DNA from: CAZKXX01 sp964556705
GTDB taxonomy: Bacteria > Acidobacteriota > Terriglobia > UBA7540
Length of the DNA stretch: 64,000 bases
NCBI GenBank assembly: GCA_964556705.1
Contig: CAZKXX010000002.1
Location: 22,166-86,165 of the forward strand
Direction of reading: 5' to 3'
This document shows, piece by piece, positions 53,656 to 61,951 of this stretch. The position numbers were made by a program, and so were the translations under genes. The notes under the pieces were generated by a model. That model made no database searches and was not told the origin of the DNA. It worked only from the letters and a program-made list of their open reading frames with translations. Position 1 is the stretch's first letter, and each line of letters opens with the position of its first letter.

Positions 53656-55005
53656 ATGAAGGACAAGAAGAAGTTTGAACTGGACCGAAGAAGTTTTGTG
53701 GGAGCCATCGCCGTGGCCGGCGCCGGAGCGCTGCTCAGCCGCTGCGCGAAGCCTGAACCCGAGAAAGCGCCGGTTGTGGACCAGGCCCCGGACGGCCCGC
53801 CGCTCAAGGCGGGACTCATCGGCTGTGGCGGACGCGGCACGGGCGCGGCACAGGACTTTCTGCAAGCCGGGCCGAACCTCCAGGTGGTGGCGCTCGCGGA
53901 CATCTTCGACGACCGCGTCGAGCAGTGCCGCGCCACGCTCAAGGAAAAAGCCGGCGTGGAGATTGCCGACGACCGTTGCTACACCGGCTTCGATTGCTAC
54001 AAGAAGCTGATTGATTCCGACGTGGACATGGTGCTGCACGCCACGGCGCCGCACTTCCGCCCCCTCCACTTCGATTACGCGGTGGACGCGAAGAAGCACG
54101 TGTTCATGGAAAAGCCGCTTGCCGTGGACCCGGTCGGCGTGCGGAAAGTTCTTGCCGCGGCCGAAAAGGCGAAACAGTTCGGGCTGAGCGTCGTCTGCGG
54201 CACGCAGCGTCGTCACGAGCCGGCGTATCTGGAAGCGCATCGCCGCGTCTCGAACGGCGCCATCGGCCGCATCGTGGCCGCGCGCGCCTATTACAACATG
54301 GGACAGCTCTGGTTTCGCCCGCCGCAGAAGGGCTGGTCGCAAATGGAAGCGATGATCCGCGACTGGGTGAACTGGCGCTGGCTTTCGGGGGACCACATCG
54401 TCGAGCAGCACATCCACAACCTCGATACGATTTGCTGGTTCCTCGGCAAGCGTCCCGTGAAGGCGCTGGGCGCGGGCGCGCGCATGCGCCGCGTGACCGG
54501 CGACCAGTTCGACTTCTTCACCGTGGACTACGCCTTCGATGACCAAGTCCATCTGATGAGCATGTGCCGCCAGATTCAAGGCTGCAAGAACATCATCGAA
54601 GACGAGATCATCGGGACCGAAGGCTACACGAACTGCAAGGACACCATCTGGGACAAGACCGGGAAGGTCATGTGGCAGTACCAGGAAGAGGGCCTCGAGC
54701 CGGGGAAATCGAAGTACAGTCCCTACGTCCTCGAGCATGTGGACCTGGTGACGGCGATTCGCACGAGCAAGCCTTACAACGACGCGGAGGAAATCGCCTA
54801 CTCGACGCTGGTCGCCATCATGGGACGCGAGTCCGCCTACACGGGCCAGGAAGTGACCTGGGAAGAAATGCTGAAGTCGGAGCTTCGCCTCGGTCCCACG
54901 GAGTATGCGCTCGGGCCGGTGGCGATGAAGGTTGAAGTCCCCGTCCCCGGCGTCGCCGTCAAAGTGGAAGGCGCGCTGACGCCGGACAAAGTGACGTGGA
55001 ACTGA
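53656..55005 (+). CDS. Tat-exported Gfo/Idh/MocA-family oxidoreductase lipoprotein (copy 2)
   Basis: 449 aa, a close paralogue of copy 1 along its whole length. Tat signal DRRSFVGAIAVAGAGALL, lipobox LLSRC, Rossmann GLIGCGGRGTGAA, MEKPLAVDP, and the shared GDHIVEQHIHNLDTICWFL, whose His residues fit the catalytic region. Compared with copy 1 it has a slightly longer C terminus. GAAGGAG precedes the ATG. It may be in the same unit as copy 1, but a 220-bp gap with a GCGCG/CGCGC hairpin and T-rich stretch lies between them. Confidence 0.9.
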   Translation: MKDKKKFELDRRSFVGAIAVAGAGALLSRCAKPEPEKAPVVDQAPDGPPLKAGLIGCGGRGTGAAQDFLQAGPNLQVVALADIFDDRVEQCRATLKEKAGVEIADDRCYTGFDCYKKLIDSDVDMVLHATAPHFRPLHFDYAVDAKKHVFMEKPLAVDPVGVRKVLAAAEKAKQFGLSVVCGTQRRHEPAYLEAHRRVSNGAIGRIVAARAYYNMGQLWFRPPQKGWSQMEAMIRDWVNWRWLSGDHIVEQHIHNLDTICWFLGKRPVKALGAGARMRRVTGDQFDFFTVDYAFDDQVHLMSMCRQIQGCKNIIEDEIIGTEGYTNCKDTIWDKTGKVMWQYQEEGLEPGKSKYSPYVLEHVDLVTAIRTSKPYNDAEEIAYSTLVAIMGRESAYTGQEVTWEEMLKSELRLGPTEYALGPVAMKVEVPVPGVAVKVEGALTPDKVTWN

Positions 55006-55009
55006 CCTC

Positions 55010-55912
55010 TCAGGGCGAAGTGCCCCGGTTGAGGAGCCGCTTCGCCCTGAGCAACTCCCCGGCCACAACGCGCGCGTCGCGGTGTTCACTGTCCACCGCG
55101 TAGTTCATCCGTCGCATCTCCTCTTCGCTGAATTGCCCTGCCATCCGCCGCAGCGCATCCTCGAGCGGCGGATGCCGCTCGAGAGCCTCGCGCCGGACGA
55201 TGGGAACGGCTTCATACGGCGGAAAGTAGTGCCGGTCGTCCTCAAGCACGGTGAGGTCGAGCGAGGCGATAACACCGTCGGTCGAGTTCCCGGCGACGAC
55301 ATCCACCTGTCGCTCCGCGAGAGCTCGGTAGAGCAGTCCCAGCTCCATCGTGCGCGGCGCGTTTCCAAACTTCAGCCCGTACGTTTGCACCCAGCGGCGA
55401 TAACCGTCTGGCCGCTCCATGAATTCGTACCCGAAGCCGGGCCGCCAGCGGGGCGCGTGCGGCGCGAGGTCTGAAGTTTTCTCGAGCTTCAGCCGGCGGG
55501 CGTCCTCTCCGCGCACGACGATCACGAACGTGTTGTTGAATCCCAGCGGCTCGCCCACCACAAGCCCGAAACGCTCCGCATAACCCTTTCTGACTCGCGC
55601 GAGCACTTCGGCCGGATCGTTCGACGGCTTTTCGCCCAGCACAGCCGTGAGCGCGGTGCCCGTGTATTCAAAATAGACGTCAATCTTTCCCGCCGCGACG
55701 GCTTCGTGCGCGATCAATGTGCCGCCCAGGTTGAAACGGCGGACGGCCCGCAAGTTCGGATTTGCCTCGATTTGCTGCGCGAGCATTTCGCTCAGCAGGA
55801 TTTGTTCGGTGAAATTCTTCGAACCGACGACGACTTGCTCCGTGGGTGCGGTGTCGCAGGCGGAACTCGTCGCCAGCAGAAGGGTCAGGAGAGTTGCGGT
55901 TCCGCGCTCCAT
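55010..55912 (-). CDS. Osmoprotectant-type ABC transporter, substrate-binding lipoprotein
   Basis: 300 aa from ATG 55912. Lipoprotein signal ATLLTLLLATSSAC. The OpuAC/ProX-type fold shows VVGSKNFTEQILLSEMLAQQIE, GKIDVYFEYTGTAL and VDVVAGNSTDGVIASLDL. It binds quaternary amines such as glycine betaine or choline in the periplasm. It overlaps the permease gene by 28 bp and is last in a three-gene minus-strand operon. It converges with the oxidoreductase gene (4 bp between stops). Confidence 0.88.
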   Translation of the reverse strand: MERGTATLLTLLLATSSACDTAPTEQVVVGSKNFTEQILLSEMLAQQIEANPNLRAVRRFNLGGTLIAHEAVAAGKIDVYFEYTGTALTAVLGEKPSNDPAEVLARVRKGYAERFGLVVGEPLGFNNTFVIVVRGEDARRLKLEKTSDLAPHAPRWRPGFGYEFMERPDGYRRWVQTYGLKFGNAPRTMELGLLYRALAERQVDVVAGNSTDGVIASLDLTVLEDDRHYFPPYEAVPIVRREALERHPPLEDALRRMAGQFSEEEMRRMNYAVDSEHRDARVVAGELLRAKRLLNRGTSP

Positions 55913-56547
55913 CCGCCCCTCGGTGAAAGTCGTTTTTCGACCCAGCCCAGCGCCCCGTCCACCACCAGCGCCAGCAGCGCGGCGGGGATTGCTCCGGCGA
56001 GGATGACCTGGTTGTTGACCATCGCCACGCCGCGGAAGATATAAATGCCCAGCCCCCCCGCGCCGATGGCGGCGGCGATCGTCGCGATGCCCACGGAGAT
56101 GACCGCCGCCACGCGCACGCCGGCGAAGATGACGCCGAGGGCGAGCGGCATCTGCACCTGCCAGAGGATCTGGCGTTCGGTCATTCCCATTCCGCGCGCC
56201 GCCTGCATCACCGCCCCGTCCACGCCGTTGAGCCCGACGCAAGTGTTGCGAAGAATCGGCAGGACGGCGTAAAGCGTGAGCGCCACGATTGCCGTTCGGT
56301 CGCCGATTCCGCCGATGAAAGGCAACGGAATCAAAAAACCAAAGAGCGCCAGACTGGGAACTGTCTGAATCACGTTGGCCGCGCCGAGCGCATAGCGCCG
56401 CAGCGCCGCGTGGCGCGCGGCCGCGATGCCCAACGGGACGGCGAGGAGCGATGCGGCGAGCATCGCGACGCCCACAAGCCCCAGGTGCTCGAGCGTCTGC
56501 GCGAAAACTTCGGCGCGGTTGCGAATCAGGAAATCGAAAACGCTCAC
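55885..56547 (-). CDS. Osmoprotectant-type ABC transporter, permease
   Basis: 220 aa with a GTG start whose GTGA overlaps the ATPase stop; AGAGGTGG lies upstream. Five to six transmembrane helices. The EAA-loop region reads AVMQAARGMGMTERQILWQVQMPLALGVI. This is the only permease in the operon, so it should act as a homodimer, unlike OpuC systems with two permease subunits. The C terminus (RGGWSAEPQLS) runs into the binding-protein gene. Confidence 0.9.
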   Translation of the reverse strand: MSVFDFLIRNRAEVFAQTLEHLGLVGVAMLAASLLAVPLGIAAARHAALRRYALGAANVIQTVPSLALFGFLIPLPFIGGIGDRTAIVALTLYAVLPILRNTCVGLNGVDGAVMQAARGMGMTERQILWQVQMPLALGVIFAGVRVAAVISVGIATIAAAIGAGGLGIYIFRGVAMVNNQVILAGAIPAALLALVVDGALGWVEKRLSPRGGWSAEPQLS

Positions 56548-57326
56548 TTTCCACCTCTCATCACATCCGCGCCGGGACCGTTCGCGGCGGCCACGAAGGC
56601 GCGGGCTTCCGCCTGCGGCGCGAGCAGAAATTGTTCCGGCGAGAAAATGCCCACCAGACGCCCTTCCGCCATCAGCGCCACGCGGGTGGCGAGCAGCAAC
56701 GCTTCGCGCACGTCGTGAGTGACGAAGACGATGGTCTTGTTGAGCCGCGCCTTCAGTTCGCGAAACTCCCGCTGAAGTTCCGCGCGTGTGACCGGATCGA
56801 GCGCGCCGAACGGTTCGTCCATCAGCAGGATGGGAGGATCGGCGGCGAGGGCGCGTGCCACGCCGACGCGCTGCCGCTGTCCGCCCGAGAGCTCGTGCGG
56901 AAGGCGCGCGGCGAAATCTTTGGGCTCGAGCCCCACGAGCCGCAGCATTTCCTCCACGCGGGCGCGAAGGCGTTCGGGCGCCCACCGTTCGAGCGCGGGC
57001 ACCAGCCCGACGTTACGCTCCACGGTGAAGTGTGGAAACAATCCGACTTCCTGGATGACGTATCCGATTCGCCGCCGCAGATGGATGGCGTCCCAAGCCG
57101 TCGTCGCGCGACCTTCGACGATGATTTCGCCTGCCGTGGGTTCGAGGAGGCGATTGATAAGCTTCAGCGTCGTCGTCTTTCCGGAGCCGCTGCGCCCCAG
57201 GAAGACGAGCGTCTCGCCGCGATGCACCTGGAAGTCCAGGCGCTCGACCAGCGAGCGGCCGCCCGGCAGATGAAACGCGGCGCCACGAGCCTCCACGACC
57301 GGATGGTCTATTTCGGAGCCTGTCAT
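56544..57326 (-). CDS. Osmoprotectant-type ABC transporter, ATP-binding subunit
   Basis: 260 aa from ATG 57326 (MTGSEIDHPVVEARG); a longer frame to 57500 is non-coding in character. Walker A GRSGSGKTT, Q-loop VIQEVG, signature LSGGQRQRVGVARALA, Walker B ILLMDEPFGALD and H-loop VTHDVREAL. It lacks the C-terminal CBS domains that sense ionic strength in OpuA/OpuC ATPases, so osmotic gating would have to come from elsewhere, as in YehX-like systems. First gene of the operon, divergent from the EVE gene. Confidence 0.92.
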   Translation of the reverse strand: MTGSEIDHPVVEARGAAFHLPGGRSLVERLDFQVHRGETLVFLGRSGSGKTTTLKLINRLLEPTAGEIIVEGRATTAWDAIHLRRRIGYVIQEVGLFPHFTVERNVGLVPALERWAPERLRARVEEMLRLVGLEPKDFAARLPHELSGGQRQRVGVARALAADPPILLMDEPFGALDPVTRAELQREFRELKARLNKTIVFVTHDVREALLLATRVALMAEGRLVGIFSPEQFLLAPQAEARAFVAAANGPGADVMRGGK

Positions 57327-57420
57327 GTCGATCCGGCTGCCCTTCGCCGCGTCTATGCTGCAACAGTGCGCCGCCGAAGGCAAATTTTTCCGCGCGCTCT
57401 CCCTGCCGGCGGCGTCGCGG

Positions 57421-57429
57421 TGGTATCCT
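57421..57429 (+). promoter_or_regulatory. Extended -10 element of the EVE gene
   Basis: TGG then TATCCT (57424-57429). The predicted start near 57436 is 3 nt before the ATG at 57439. Confidence 0.45.
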
Positions 57430-57438
57430 CTCCCGCCG

Positions 57439-57930
57439 ATGGACAAGGAACGGAGGGAAGACTCGCGCGGAAGGCGCGTCTGGGTCTTTAAGGTGAACAC
57501 CCAACGCGGCTGGGAATTCGACGAGTACTTCCGGTCGCGGACTCGCGGCCTCTACGAACTCGGCGACGAGGGATGGATCCGCAGCGCCTCGAGCCTGAAA
57601 TTCCTGCGCGAGGACGTGAAGCGCGGGGATATCTTCCTCTGCTACGAAGCGGACCGGAAGCGGGTGGTGGGCCTGGCGCGCGCCGCTTCCGACGGGCGGG
57701 ACGTCGGGCTGGGATCGCTTCTTGATTTCTGCCCGCCGCGCGAGGCCGTGCGCCTGAAGAATCCCTTGACGCGCCGGCCTGACCTCGACCACATTCTGGC
57801 TTTCTCGCCGCACCGCGGGCGCGGCACCGTGCAGAGGATCGAGCCGGATGAGTGGATACGCCTGCGGAGAATCTTGTTTCGCAAAAATCCGGAGCAGGCT
57901 CCGGCGCTGCGGCGGCTGCTGGGAAGTTAG
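57439..57930 (+). CDS. EVE/PUA-like domain protein
   Basis: 163 aa from ATG 57439 (MDKERREDSRGRRVWVFKVN). The pattern VWVFKVNTQRGWEF, VKRGDIFLCYEADRKRVVGLARAA and a final RLLGS resembles EVE-domain proteins, a PUA-like fold that binds modified bases in DNA or RNA. A frame running back to 57325 overlaps the ABC ATPase start and is unlikely. Fits a restriction or RNA-modification reader, but no partner gene is adjacent. Confidence 0.75.
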   Translation: MDKERREDSRGRRVWVFKVNTQRGWEFDEYFRSRTRGLYELGDEGWIRSASSLKFLREDVKRGDIFLCYEADRKRVVGLARAASDGRDVGLGSLLDFCPPREAVRLKNPLTRRPDLDHILAFSPHRGRGTVQRIEPDEWIRLRRILFRKNPEQAPALRRLLGS

Positions 57931-57972
57931 CCTGGTCATCCGGACAACCCAGAACGAACTCAGGAGGAATAC

Positions 57973-58338
57973 ATGAAGAAATTTGTTGCGGGAATCGCGG
58001 TCGGAATTCTTTTCTCGGCGCTGGCGCTGGTGGCGCAGCCGGCGGGCGGGAAGAAAGTGGTGCAGCCTCAGCCGCTCCACGATAACGACAAGGTGGAGGT
58101 CGTCCGCTGGGTCTTGAAGCCTGGCGAGAGCACGCCGCCGCACACGCACACGCTCGACCACGTCGCGGTGGTCGTCCAGGGATCGACGCTGCGTGACACC
58201 GAAACGGACGGCACCTATAAGGACGTGGAGCAGAAGGTCGGACAGTTCGTTTACGTGCCCGGCACGGGGCGCACGCATACGTTTGCAAACGCCGGCAAGA
58301 CGACGCTCGAAATCGTCTCGATTGAATTAAAGAAATAG
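57973..58338 (+). CDS. Secreted cupin protein
   Basis: 121 aa. Signal peptide MKKFVAGIAVGILFSALALVAQ. Cupin motif 1: LKPGESTPPHTHTLDHVAVVVQG with an H-x-H pair; motif 2: GQFVYVPGTGRTHTFANAG. A periplasmic metal-binding beta-barrel. CAGGAGGAA lies 4 nt before the ATG. It follows the EVE gene by 42 bp. Activity unknown. Confidence 0.87.
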   Translation: MKKFVAGIAVGILFSALALVAQPAGGKKVVQPQPLHDNDKVEVVRWVLKPGESTPPHTHTLDHVAVVVQGSTLRDTETDGTYKDVEQKVGQFVYVPGTGRTHTFANAGKTTLEIVSIELKK

Positions 58339-58357
58339 CGGGATCCGAATCGTTGCA

Positions 58358-59767
58358 TTGGACAGCGGGACGCGGTCTCCGCAGTCGCAGGAGAAGACCA
58401 TCTCGGAATTCCTGAGTCGCTACTTCCAACTCGAAGCTCACGGCACCACGGTCCGGCGCGAAGCGCTGGGAGGGGTCACCACCTTCCTGGCGATGTCTTA
58501 CATCATCTTCGTGCAGCCCGGCGTCCTCTCGCAGGCGGGCATGGACTTCCAGGCGGTGCTCTACGCCACGTGTCTGTCTTCGGCGCTGGCCACCTTCTTG
58601 ATGGGCTTGCTGGCGCGCTATCCGGTGGCGCTGGCGCCGGGCATGGGCGAAAACTTTTTCTTCGTCTATACGCTGTGCGCCGCAGCGCCGCTCGGTTTTG
58701 GCCTCACTTGGCAACAGGCCCTGGCGGCGGTTTTGGTGGCAGGGCTCGCCTTCATCGCGCTCACGCTTTCCGGCATCCGCTCGAAGATCATCGATTCCAT
58801 TCCCGGCTCGCTGAAGTGCGGGATCGCCGCGGGCATCGGGCTCTTCATCACGCTCATCGGGCTCGAGTACGGCAACCTCATCGTGGCGAGCCCCTCGACG
58901 CTCGTACGGCTCGGCGACTTGAGCCAGCCGGTCGCGCTCGTCAGCCTCCTGGGCCTGCTGGTCATGATTGCCATGCTCGGATGGCGAGTGCGCGGAGCCA
59001 TTCTCCTCGGCATCCTCGCGACCACCGGAATCGCCGCGGCGTTTGGAATGGTCAGCTATCGGGGAGTCTTTTCGACGAACGTGGATCTTTCACCTACCTT
59101 CTGGCAATTCGACCTTCGCGGGCTCTTCAGCCTGCCGACGGCGACGCTCGCGACCGCCGTGTTTGTTCTTCTCTATCTCGCGCTCTTCGACACCGTGGGA
59201 ACGCTGGTGGGCGTCGGCCAGCAGGCGGGACTGCTGCGTGAGGGCAAGCTCCCGCGCTCCGGCCGCGCCCTTTTTTCCGACGCCGTGGGCACCACGATGG
59301 GAGCGGCGCTCGGCACTTCGACGGTGACCTGCTACATCGAATCCGCCGCTGGCGTCTCCGACGGCGCTCGGACCGGTCTCGCCAACCTGGTGACGGGCGC
59401 GCTGCTGCTCGGCGCAATGTTTTTCAGCCCGCTCGCTTCGATGATCGGCGGGGGCGTTTCGATTGGAACGACGGAGACGGGCGATCCCATCCTGCGCTAT
59501 CCCACCCTCGCCCCGGCTCTCATCGTCGTGGGCGCGATGATGCTCAAAGTCGTTCGCGAATTGGAATGGGAAGACCCCACGGAATACCTTCCCGCGTTTC
59601 TCACCCTGGTCGGCATCCCGCTCACCTTCAGCATCGCTTCGGGCATCGCCATGGGCTTTATCGCCTACGCCGTCGGGAAGCTCGCCACCGGCCGCTGGCG
59701 CGAATGCCCGGTGCTGACGTACATCTTCGCCGCGCTGTTTGTCCTTCAGTTCGCGATCCACCACTGA
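58358..59767 (+). CDS. NCS2/AzgA-family purine permease
   Basis: 469 aa from TTG 58358; no ATG or GTG lies before the conserved start FLSRYFQLEAHGTTVRREALGG, so a TTG start is needed. About 12-14 helices. Signatures: TTFLAMSYIIFVQPGVLSQAG, PGMGENFFFVYT and GTSTVTCYIESAAGV. This matches AzgA-like adenine/guanine/hypoxanthine:H+ symporters. It lies 19 bp after the cupin stop and 65 bp before rnhB. Confidence 0.9.
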   Translation: MDSGTRSPQSQEKTISEFLSRYFQLEAHGTTVRREALGGVTTFLAMSYIIFVQPGVLSQAGMDFQAVLYATCLSSALATFLMGLLARYPVALAPGMGENFFFVYTLCAAAPLGFGLTWQQALAAVLVAGLAFIALTLSGIRSKIIDSIPGSLKCGIAAGIGLFITLIGLEYGNLIVASPSTLVRLGDLSQPVALVSLLGLLVMIAMLGWRVRGAILLGILATTGIAAAFGMVSYRGVFSTNVDLSPTFWQFDLRGLFSLPTATLATAVFVLLYLALFDTVGTLVGVGQQAGLLREGKLPRSGRALFSDAVGTTMGAALGTSTVTCYIESAAGVSDGARTGLANLVTGALLLGAMFFSPLASMIGGGVSIGTTETGDPILRYPTLAPALIVVGAMMLKVVRELEWEDPTEYLPAFLTLVGIPLTFSIASGIAMGFIAYAVGKLATGRWRECPVLTYIFAALFVLQFAIHH

Positions 59768-59790
59768 AGAAAGACGGCGCGAATTCGCCA

Positions 59791-59820
59791 TTGCGCATCG
59801 CGCGCGGCGTGGGCTAAACT
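59791..59820 (+). promoter_or_regulatory. rnhB promoter
   Basis: TTGCGC (59791-59796), 18 bp, TAAACT (59815-59820). The predicted start near 59827 leaves only a 6-nt leader. Confidence 0.45.
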
Positions 59821-59832
59821 CTCCGCCAACCT

Positions 59833-60516
59833 ATGCCTCGCGCCCGTGCCGCCGATTCCCCTCGCCGAAGCGAATGCACGTTGAGACTCGAGAAGCTGGC
59901 GTTCCGCCAGGGCTGGCGTCGCGTGGCGGGCTGCGACGAAGCGGGGCGCGGCGCGCTGCTCGGCCCGCTCTACGCCGCCGCCGTCATTCTCGACCCGGAC
60001 CGTCCCATCGCAGGGCTTGACGACTCCAAGAAACTTTCTCCGGAAGTGAGGCTGGAGCTGGCGGAAGAAATCCGCGCCCAGGCGCTCGCCTATCATGTTG
60101 TCGCGGTGGATGCTCAAGAAGTGGACCTGCTCAACGTGTACGAAGCTTCGCGCCAGGCGATGTTGCGCGCCCTCGGCCAGCTCAACCCGCCGCCCGAGTT
60201 CGTCCTGACAGACGCCATGCCGCTGGAAGGCCGCGGCGTCAACTTCTACATTCCGCACCGCGCCATCGTGCACGGGGACGCGCAGTCAGCGACGATCGCC
60301 GCCGCCTCGATTCTGGCCAAGGTGGAACGCGACCGGAAGATGGAAGAACTCGACCGGCTCTTTCCCGAATATCACCTCGCGCAGAACAAGGGCTACGGAA
60401 CGCCGGAGCACCTGGAAGCCATCGCGCGCTTCGGCCCCTGCTCCGAGCACCGCAAGACGTTTCAGCCCGTCAAGGACTATTACCTTCCGCTTTTTTCCGA
60501 CGCCGGCAGCGCCTGA
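59833..60516 (+). CDS. rnhB: Ribonuclease HII
   Basis: 227 aa. It removes RNA from RNA/DNA hybrids and single misincorporated ribonucleotides. The active site begins VAGCDEAGRGALLGPLYAAAV (Asp-Glu pair), then LDDSKKLS, VLTDAMPL, and HGDAQSATIAAASILAKVERD with the later Asp; HLAQNKGYGTPEH is also conserved. The first ~25 residues precede the usual start. No ribosome-binding site. Confidence 0.95.
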   Translation: MPRARAADSPRRSECTLRLEKLAFRQGWRRVAGCDEAGRGALLGPLYAAAVILDPDRPIAGLDDSKKLSPEVRLELAEEIRAQALAYHVVAVDAQEVDLLNVYEASRQAMLRALGQLNPPPEFVLTDAMPLEGRGVNFYIPHRAIVHGDAQSATIAAASILAKVERDRKMEELDRLFPEYHLAQNKGYGTPEHLEAIARFGPCSEHRKTFQPVKDYYLPLFSDAGSA

Positions 60517-60594
60517 GACGCTCTGGCCTGGCGGGCGATGCGCAAGCGCTTCCGGCCTGCGGCGCTGACGGCCGGCTCGCGCCTTTCCAGCCGA

Positions 60595-60603
60595 TGCTAT
60601 ACT
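60595..60603 (+). promoter_or_regulatory. Extended -10 promoter of pyrC
   Basis: TGC then TATACT (60598-60603). The predicted start near 60610 is 4 nt before the ATG at 60614. Confidence 0.5.
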
Positions 60604-60613
60604 CGCTGCACTT

Positions 60614-61894
60614 ATGAGTTCGCTGCTCATCAAGGGTGGACGCGTGCTGTCGCCGGAAGACGGGCTCGACGGCGCGCTCGACGTCCTCGTCGAAGAGGGC
60701 ACGGTTCGGGAGATTTCGCCGAACATCGGACTTCGCGCCGACGAGACGCTGGGCGCGCGCGGGCAGGTGGTGTCGCCGGGGTTTGTGGATATTCACGTAC
60801 ACTTGCGCGAGCCGGGCGGCGAGGAGTCCGAGACGCTCGAGACGGGGCTACAGGCCGCGGTCACCGGAGGCTTCACAGCAGTCTGTCCCATGCCGAATAC
60901 GCGCCCGGTGACCGATTCCGCGGAACTCGTCCGCGCGGCGGTCGAGAAGGCGAAGGCCCTCGGCCTGGCGCGGGTCTTTCCCATCGGTGCAGTCTCGATG
61001 GCCAGCGAGGGAGAGTCGCTGACGGATTTCGCGGCGCTCCGGGCTGCTGGCGCGGTGGCGTTTTCGGACGACGGACGACCCGTCAAGACGGCTGGCCTCC
61101 TGCGACGCGCCCTGAAGTGGGCGCGCGAGCTCGGCATTCCCATCATCGACCACTGCGAAGATCCCTCGCTCAGCGCGGGCGGCGCGGTGAACGAAGGCCC
61201 GGTCTCGGATCGCCTCCGCGTTCGCGGGATTCCCAACGCTTCCGAAGACGTTTGTGTGGCCCGCGACCTGGTGCTGGCGGAAGCGACGGGCGCGCACGTA
61301 CACATCGCGCACCTTTCAACGGCGCGCGCCGTGGAGATGGTCCGGGCGGCGAAGCGCCGGGGTATCCGCGCCACCTGCGAGGTGACACCGCACCATTTCT
61401 CGCTCACCGAGGAAGCCGTGGAACGTTACGGGACGAATGCCAAGATGAATCCTCCGCTGCGCGCCGCCGCGGACCTTGCGGCGGTCCTCGCCGGGCTCGC
61501 GGACGGCACCGTGGACGCCATCGCCACGGACCACGCGCCGCACGCCGCGCCATTGAAGGCGAAGCCGCTTGCGGAAGCTGCTTTCGGTGTGATTGGTCTT
61601 GAAACGGCGTTCGCGCTCGCCATGACGCAGCTCGTTCACACCGGAAAAATTTCTCTCGCCCACCTCGTCGTGTTGATGAGCACGAATCCCGCGCGGATCA
61701 TCGGCCAGCCGCTCGGGAGGCTGCGGCCGGGCGGCGGCGCCGATCTCACGATTTTCGATCCGAACCGTGAGTGGACCTACGAGGCTGCCAAGGGGCGCTC
61801 CAAAAGCCGCAACTCGCCCTTCGATGGATGGAAGTTGAAGGGCGCGGTCACAGCGACGCTCGTTGCGGGCAGGGTGGTTTACAGTAAGGAGTAA
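60614..61894 (+). CDS. pyrC: Dihydroorotase (class I)
   Basis: 426 aa. It cyclises N-carbamoyl-aspartate to dihydroorotate. Zinc-binding DIHVHLREPGGEESET, substrate-binding PMPNTRPVTDS, HCEDPSL, HIAHLSTARAVE, CEVTPHHF and the catalytic Asp in AIATDHAPHA are all present. The signature aspartates and histidines are intact, so this is an active PyrC and not a PyrB-associated inactive homologue. pyrB is not next to it. There is no Shine-Dalgarno and a 4-nt predicted leader. Confidence 0.95.
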   Translation: MSSLLIKGGRVLSPEDGLDGALDVLVEEGTVREISPNIGLRADETLGARGQVVSPGFVDIHVHLREPGGEESETLETGLQAAVTGGFTAVCPMPNTRPVTDSAELVRAAVEKAKALGLARVFPIGAVSMASEGESLTDFAALRAAGAVAFSDDGRPVKTAGLLRRALKWARELGIPIIDHCEDPSLSAGGAVNEGPVSDRLRVRGIPNASEDVCVARDLVLAEATGAHVHIAHLSTARAVEMVRAAKRRGIRATCEVTPHHFSLTEEAVERYGTNAKMNPPLRAAADLAAVLAGLADGTVDAIATDHAPHAAPLKAKPLAEAAFGVIGLETAFALAMTQLVHTGKISLAHLVVLMSTNPARIIGQPLGRLRPGGGADLTIFDPNREWTYEAAKGRSKSRNSPFDGWKLKGAVTATLVAGRVVYSKE

Positions 61895-61951
61895 TTAGCC
61901 TTTTCGGCCGGAAAGTTGAACGGCCTCTTTCGGTGCCGCCTGAGCGGTCAA

